From an uncultured Porphyromonadaceae bacterium (GTDB taxonomy: Bacteria; Bacteroidota; Bacteroidia; Bacteroidales; Muribaculaceae): 9,513 nt of DNA. The stretch spans positions 1 through 9,513 of the forward strand of contig UROS01000086.1 of the NCBI GenBank assembly GCA_900549445.1, given 5' to 3'. The notes under the pieces are model-generated. The model worked only from the letters and a program-made list of their open reading frames with translations. It had not been told where the DNA came from and did not search any database. A program made the translations under genes and the position numbers. Positions 7,799-9,513 of the stretch are shown in pieces (within the stretch, counting starts at the first letter, position 1; each line of letters opens with the position of its first letter).

Positions 7799-8265
7799 TA
7801 TTCGAAGTTCGAAGAAGTTATGGGCATGGGGCGGCGGAACACTTCTTTAAACGAAATCAGCGTCTCGGTGCGGCCCAGTCCCTGGAGCTTGTCGTGGATA
7901 ATGTCGAGCAGATGACCGTTGTTGCGGGCAAAAATTTTCGCTAAGAGGTCGTACTGGCCGGTGGTGTAATGACATTCCACTATTTCGGGGATGGCGCTCA
8001 GACGGTCTACGACCTCCTGGAAACTCGTCGGATCGTTGAGGATGAAACCTATGTAGGCACAGGTCTCGTAGCCGGCGGTCGATGGATTTATTATTGATTC
8101 GAAGCCCTGGATGGCTCCGTTGGAGGTTAGCTTCTGGATGCGCTGGTGAATGGCGGCTCCCGATACATTAGTCTCACGTGCTATTTCAAGAAACGGCTTG
8201 CGGGCATTGCCTGAAAGCATCCCGAGTATTTTATAGTCAAGCCGGTCGTACTGTTGACGTGCCAT
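7798..8265 (-). CDS. Lrp/AsnC-family transcriptional regulator
   Basis: 155-residue DNA-binding regulator of the feast/famine type. Residues 6-60 form the N-terminal winged-helix domain: LDYKILGMLSGNARKPF (9-25), then the helix-turn-helix with ETNVSGAAIHQRIQKLTSNG (31-50) as turn and recognition helix. Residues about 66-142 are the RAM/ligand-binding domain (YIGFILND, EIVECHYTTGQYDLLAKI, GRTETLISFKEVF), where an amino acid would bind and dimers or octamers assemble. The ATG at 8263-8265 is preceded by an A-rich leader; about 67 bases separate it from the predicted transcription start. An inverted repeat around the promoter's -33 box suggests autoregulation, common in this family. The ligand and regulon cannot be read from sequence. 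Confidence 0.94.
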   Translation of the reverse strand: MARQQYDRLDYKILGMLSGNARKPFLEIARETNVSGAAIHQRIQKLTSNGAIQGFESIINPSTAGYETCAYIGFILNDPTSFQEVVDRLSAIPEIVECHYTTGQYDLLAKIFARNNGHLLDIIHDKLQGLGRTETLISFKEVFRRPMPITSSNFE

Positions 8266-8339
8266 TTTTTGTTTTGATATTAGTTAAGTATATTGTTGGT
8301 TATTATTACTACTGTCACATTCTCTTACAATTTGTAATG

Positions 8340-8380
8340 CAAAATTAGTAAAAATATCCCGGTTTCAAGCACAAAAACCG
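8340..8380 (-). promoter_or_regulatory. Promoter and possible operator of the Lrp-type gene
   Basis: TAATTTTG at 8340-8347 matches the Bacteroidota -7 box exactly; a TTG at 8366-8368 lies 18 bases upstream. Around that TTG is a perfect inverted repeat, CGGTTT and AAACCG (8360-8365 and 8375-8380), with a 9-base spacer, well placed for a repressor dimer to block RNA polymerase. Transcription would start near 8333. The flanking DNA (8266-8339 and 8381-8479) is AT-rich with no gene visible. Confidence 0.6.
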
Positions 8381-8479
8381 ATTTTCTATAACATTTTTTT
8401 AGTTAACGTAAGTTTTACTACTCAATCTGCACGTATAATCAGCGCCTAACTCGCTTAAATATAGTTTCTTATTTGTTTA

Positions 8480-8642
8480 TGCCACTTTGATACCGCAGTC
8501 CCGTGTAAATGCAGAAATCCAATTTCTACTCTGCAAAGCGCCTTCGCCGGTAGGCATGAAATTAAAGTACTGATAATCAGCAAGGGCGCTGTATTTGGCG
8601 CCCGCAGGGTCAAAAACAAATCTCCACCCTGCTTCTCTTATC
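8480..8642. repeat. Cluster of contiguous inverted repeats after folE, function unknown
   Basis: Five inverted repeats follow one another. The first is GCAGGGT/ACCCTGC (8604-8610, 8626-8632). It abuts with no gap GGGCGC/GCGCCC (8584-8589, 8598-8603), which is 3 bases from CTGAT/ATCAG (8570-8580). Then come GCCT/AGGC (8540-8555) and a pair around 8511-8534 (GCAGA/TCTGC outer or AGAAAT/ATTTCT inner). On the minus strand the whole segment is also open, ending at a TAA (8477-8479); it reads like protein (GWRFVFDPAGAKY, FNFMPTGEGALQSRNW, AFTRDCGIKVA). The only ATG in the part beyond folE gives just 26 codons. No Shine-Dalgarno or promoter supports it as a gene. It could be a dispersed palindromic repeat, a structured 3' untranslated region of folE, or a decayed coding fragment. 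In the plus direction the first hairpin is followed by TTCTCTTATCTT, weakly terminator-like. Confidence 0.5.
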
Positions 8643-9224
8643 TTACATAGCTGCCAGCGTCTCGAAAAATTCGCGGCGCAGCGAAGCGTAGGTGTCAAAC
8701 ACTCCGCATGTTTCGGTGGTAGTGGTAGTGGAGCACTGTTTTTCAACTCCGCGCATCTTCATGCAGAGATGCTCGCCGTTGCAGACAACGATCACCCCTT
8801 TCGCTCCGAGTTTTTCCATTATAATTGAGCAGATCTGCGCCGTCATGCGCTCCTGAACCTGGAGCCTCCGGGCGTAGAAATCGACTAAGCGGGCTATCTT
8901 CGATAGTCCGATGGTCTTCCCGTCGGGGATGTAGCCTATCGATACTTTCCCGAAAAAGGGAAGTATATGGTGCTCGCACATCGAATAGAATTCTATGTCT
9001 TTCACCACCACCATCCTCGAACCCTCGTGTGTGAAAATGGCGTTGTTGATTATCGCGTCCGGATCCTGCCGGTAGCCGCGGGTGATGTAAAGAAGCGCTT
9101 TGGCCGCACGTACCGGCGTTTTAAGTAATCCCTCGCGCTCCGGGTCTTCCCCCAGAAGTTCGATTATCGACTTGAGGTGACCCGCCAGTAGCTCTGTCTT
9201 TTCCTGTTCGTTGTTGCTCTCCAT
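8643..9224 (-). CDS. folE: GTP cyclohydrolase I (FolE)
   Basis: 193 residues. Converts GTP to 7,8-dihydroneopterin triphosphate, first step of tetrahydrofolate synthesis and entry to other pterin and deazaguanine (queuosine) routes; a cytosolic homodecamer in the known family. Seen: zinc ligands C83 and H86 in SMCEHHILPF and C154 in GEHLCMKMRG, with catalytic H85 and H152; SIGYIPDGKTIGLSKIAR (95-112); QVQERMTAQI (122-131); and the substrate-pocket RGVEK (158-162). All zinc and catalytic residues of the FolE type are present, so this is not the zinc-independent FolE2 type. The ATG at 9222-9224 overlaps the SPOR gene stop as TAATG, so expression is coupled to that gene and the promoter lies outside the window. 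No clear terminator follows, only the inverted-repeat cluster. Confidence 0.97.
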   Translation of the reverse strand: MESNNEQEKTELLAGHLKSIIELLGEDPEREGLLKTPVRAAKALLYITRGYRQDPDAIINNAIFTHEGSRMVVVKDIEFYSMCEHHILPFFGKVSIGYIPDGKTIGLSKIARLVDFYARRLQVQERMTAQICSIIMEKLGAKGVIVVCNGEHLCMKMRGVEKQCSTTTTTETCGVFDTYASLRREFFETLAAM

Positions 9225-9513
9225 TATTGGCTGATGTTTACGCGGTCGCGCACAACACGTATTTCCTTCGAATATGCCGGAAACGCCTTGCGGATTTCGC
9301 CGGCGGCTTCGTCGGCTTCCTGGCGTGTGCGGAAATCTCCTACTTTAAGTCGCCAGTAGGGCGACGTGTAAAGCACATAGGTGCGGTACTGCGGAAACCG
9401 CGCCGAGATGTGGCGTGATTTCGTGCGGGCCTCGTTTTTGGCTGTATGCACGTTGTTGTCAGAAAAAACCTGTACCCTGTATCCCGCCAGCCGGCCGTGA
9501 ACGAACAGCCGGC
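9224..9513 (-). CDS. SPOR-domain protein, 5' part outside window
   Basis: The last 95 residues of a longer protein; the frame stays open to the window edge, so the GTG at 9449-9451 that could start a 75-residue protein is not the start. Seen: GYRVQVFSDNN (10-20 of the visible part) is the first beta strand of a SPOR fold, followed by a helix rich in A, K and R, then PYWRLKVGDFRTRQEADEA, the second strand and helix, and IRVVRDRVNI at the end. SPOR domains bind denuded glycan strands of septal peptidoglycan in the periplasm, so an envelope or cell-division role is likely; an N-terminal signal or membrane segment would be expected beyond the window. The stop shares one base with the folE start (TAATG). 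In Bacteroides-type genomes I recall this gene standing between tpiA and folE; that neighbour cannot be seen here. Confidence 0.85.
   Translation of the reverse strand, partial: RLFVHGRLAGYRVQVFSDNNVHTAKNEARTKSRHISARFPQYRTYVLYTSPYWRLKVGDFRTRQEADEAAGEIRKAFPAYSKEIRVVRDRVNISQ

Noticed and set aside
8604..8632. Intrinsic terminator of folE
   Set aside because: The stem is good, but in the folE direction it is followed by GC-rich sequence, not a U-tract, and by another hairpin without a gap.
8643..8746. Part of an 89-codon frame inside folE, upstream of the inverted repeats
   Set aside because: Within folE it is an out-of-frame shadow of the conserved C-terminus; only the portion beyond the folE stop is of interest.
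9224..9451. A complete 75-residue SPOR protein starting at GTG
   Set aside because: The first strand of the SPOR fold (GYRVQVFSDNN) lies upstream of that GTG in the same open frame, so the gene is longer and cut by the window edge.

Overview
The window is a stretch of a Bacteroidota chromosome, most likely order Bacteroidales and plausibly a gut lineage such as Muribaculaceae; family placement is inference. The signs are: no Shine-Dalgarno sequences but A-rich leaders before starts, promoters of the Bacteroidota form (TTG, 18-20 bases, then TAnnTTTG), a secreted M60 peptidase with a Bacteroidales-type C-terminal tail, and the MtaB, LpxL-like and Lrp proteins in their Bacteroidales versions. 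Every gene supported here lies on the minus strand, so the window reads from high to low coordinates.

From the right edge: the end of a SPOR-domain protein (9224-9513, cut at its 5' end) overlaps by one base the GTP cyclohydrolase I gene folE (8643-9224). A 377-base gap follows. Its folE side is packed with back-to-back inverted repeats that also read as an open frame without a usable early start. Its other side is AT-rich and holds the promoter and possible operator of an Lrp/AsnC regulator (7798-8265). A 10-bp hairpin covers that gene's stop codon and overlaps a possible promoter for the next unit.

The next unit is a tightly packed four-gene operon (3735-7726): an inositol-monophosphatase-family enzyme, the tRNA methylthiotransferase MtaB, an LpxL/HtrB-like acyltransferase and a GT2 glycosyltransferase. 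The overlaps are 4, 4 and 23 bases. It joins tRNA modification to envelope lipid and sugar assembly.

A 241-base gap with a strong promoter leads to a monocistronic 907-residue secreted M60 (enhancin/mucinase-type) metallopeptidase (770-3493), closed by a strong intrinsic terminator. Then come tRNA-His(GTG) (556-633) with its own promoter and a terminator-like hairpin, and the first 171 codons of GluQRS (1-515), which starts only 10-12 bases past that hairpin. Both tRNA-His and GluQRS belong to queuosine-34 biology, which makes this junction notable.

I found no complete new defence or mobile system. The least explained piece of DNA is the hairpin cluster at about 8480-8642.
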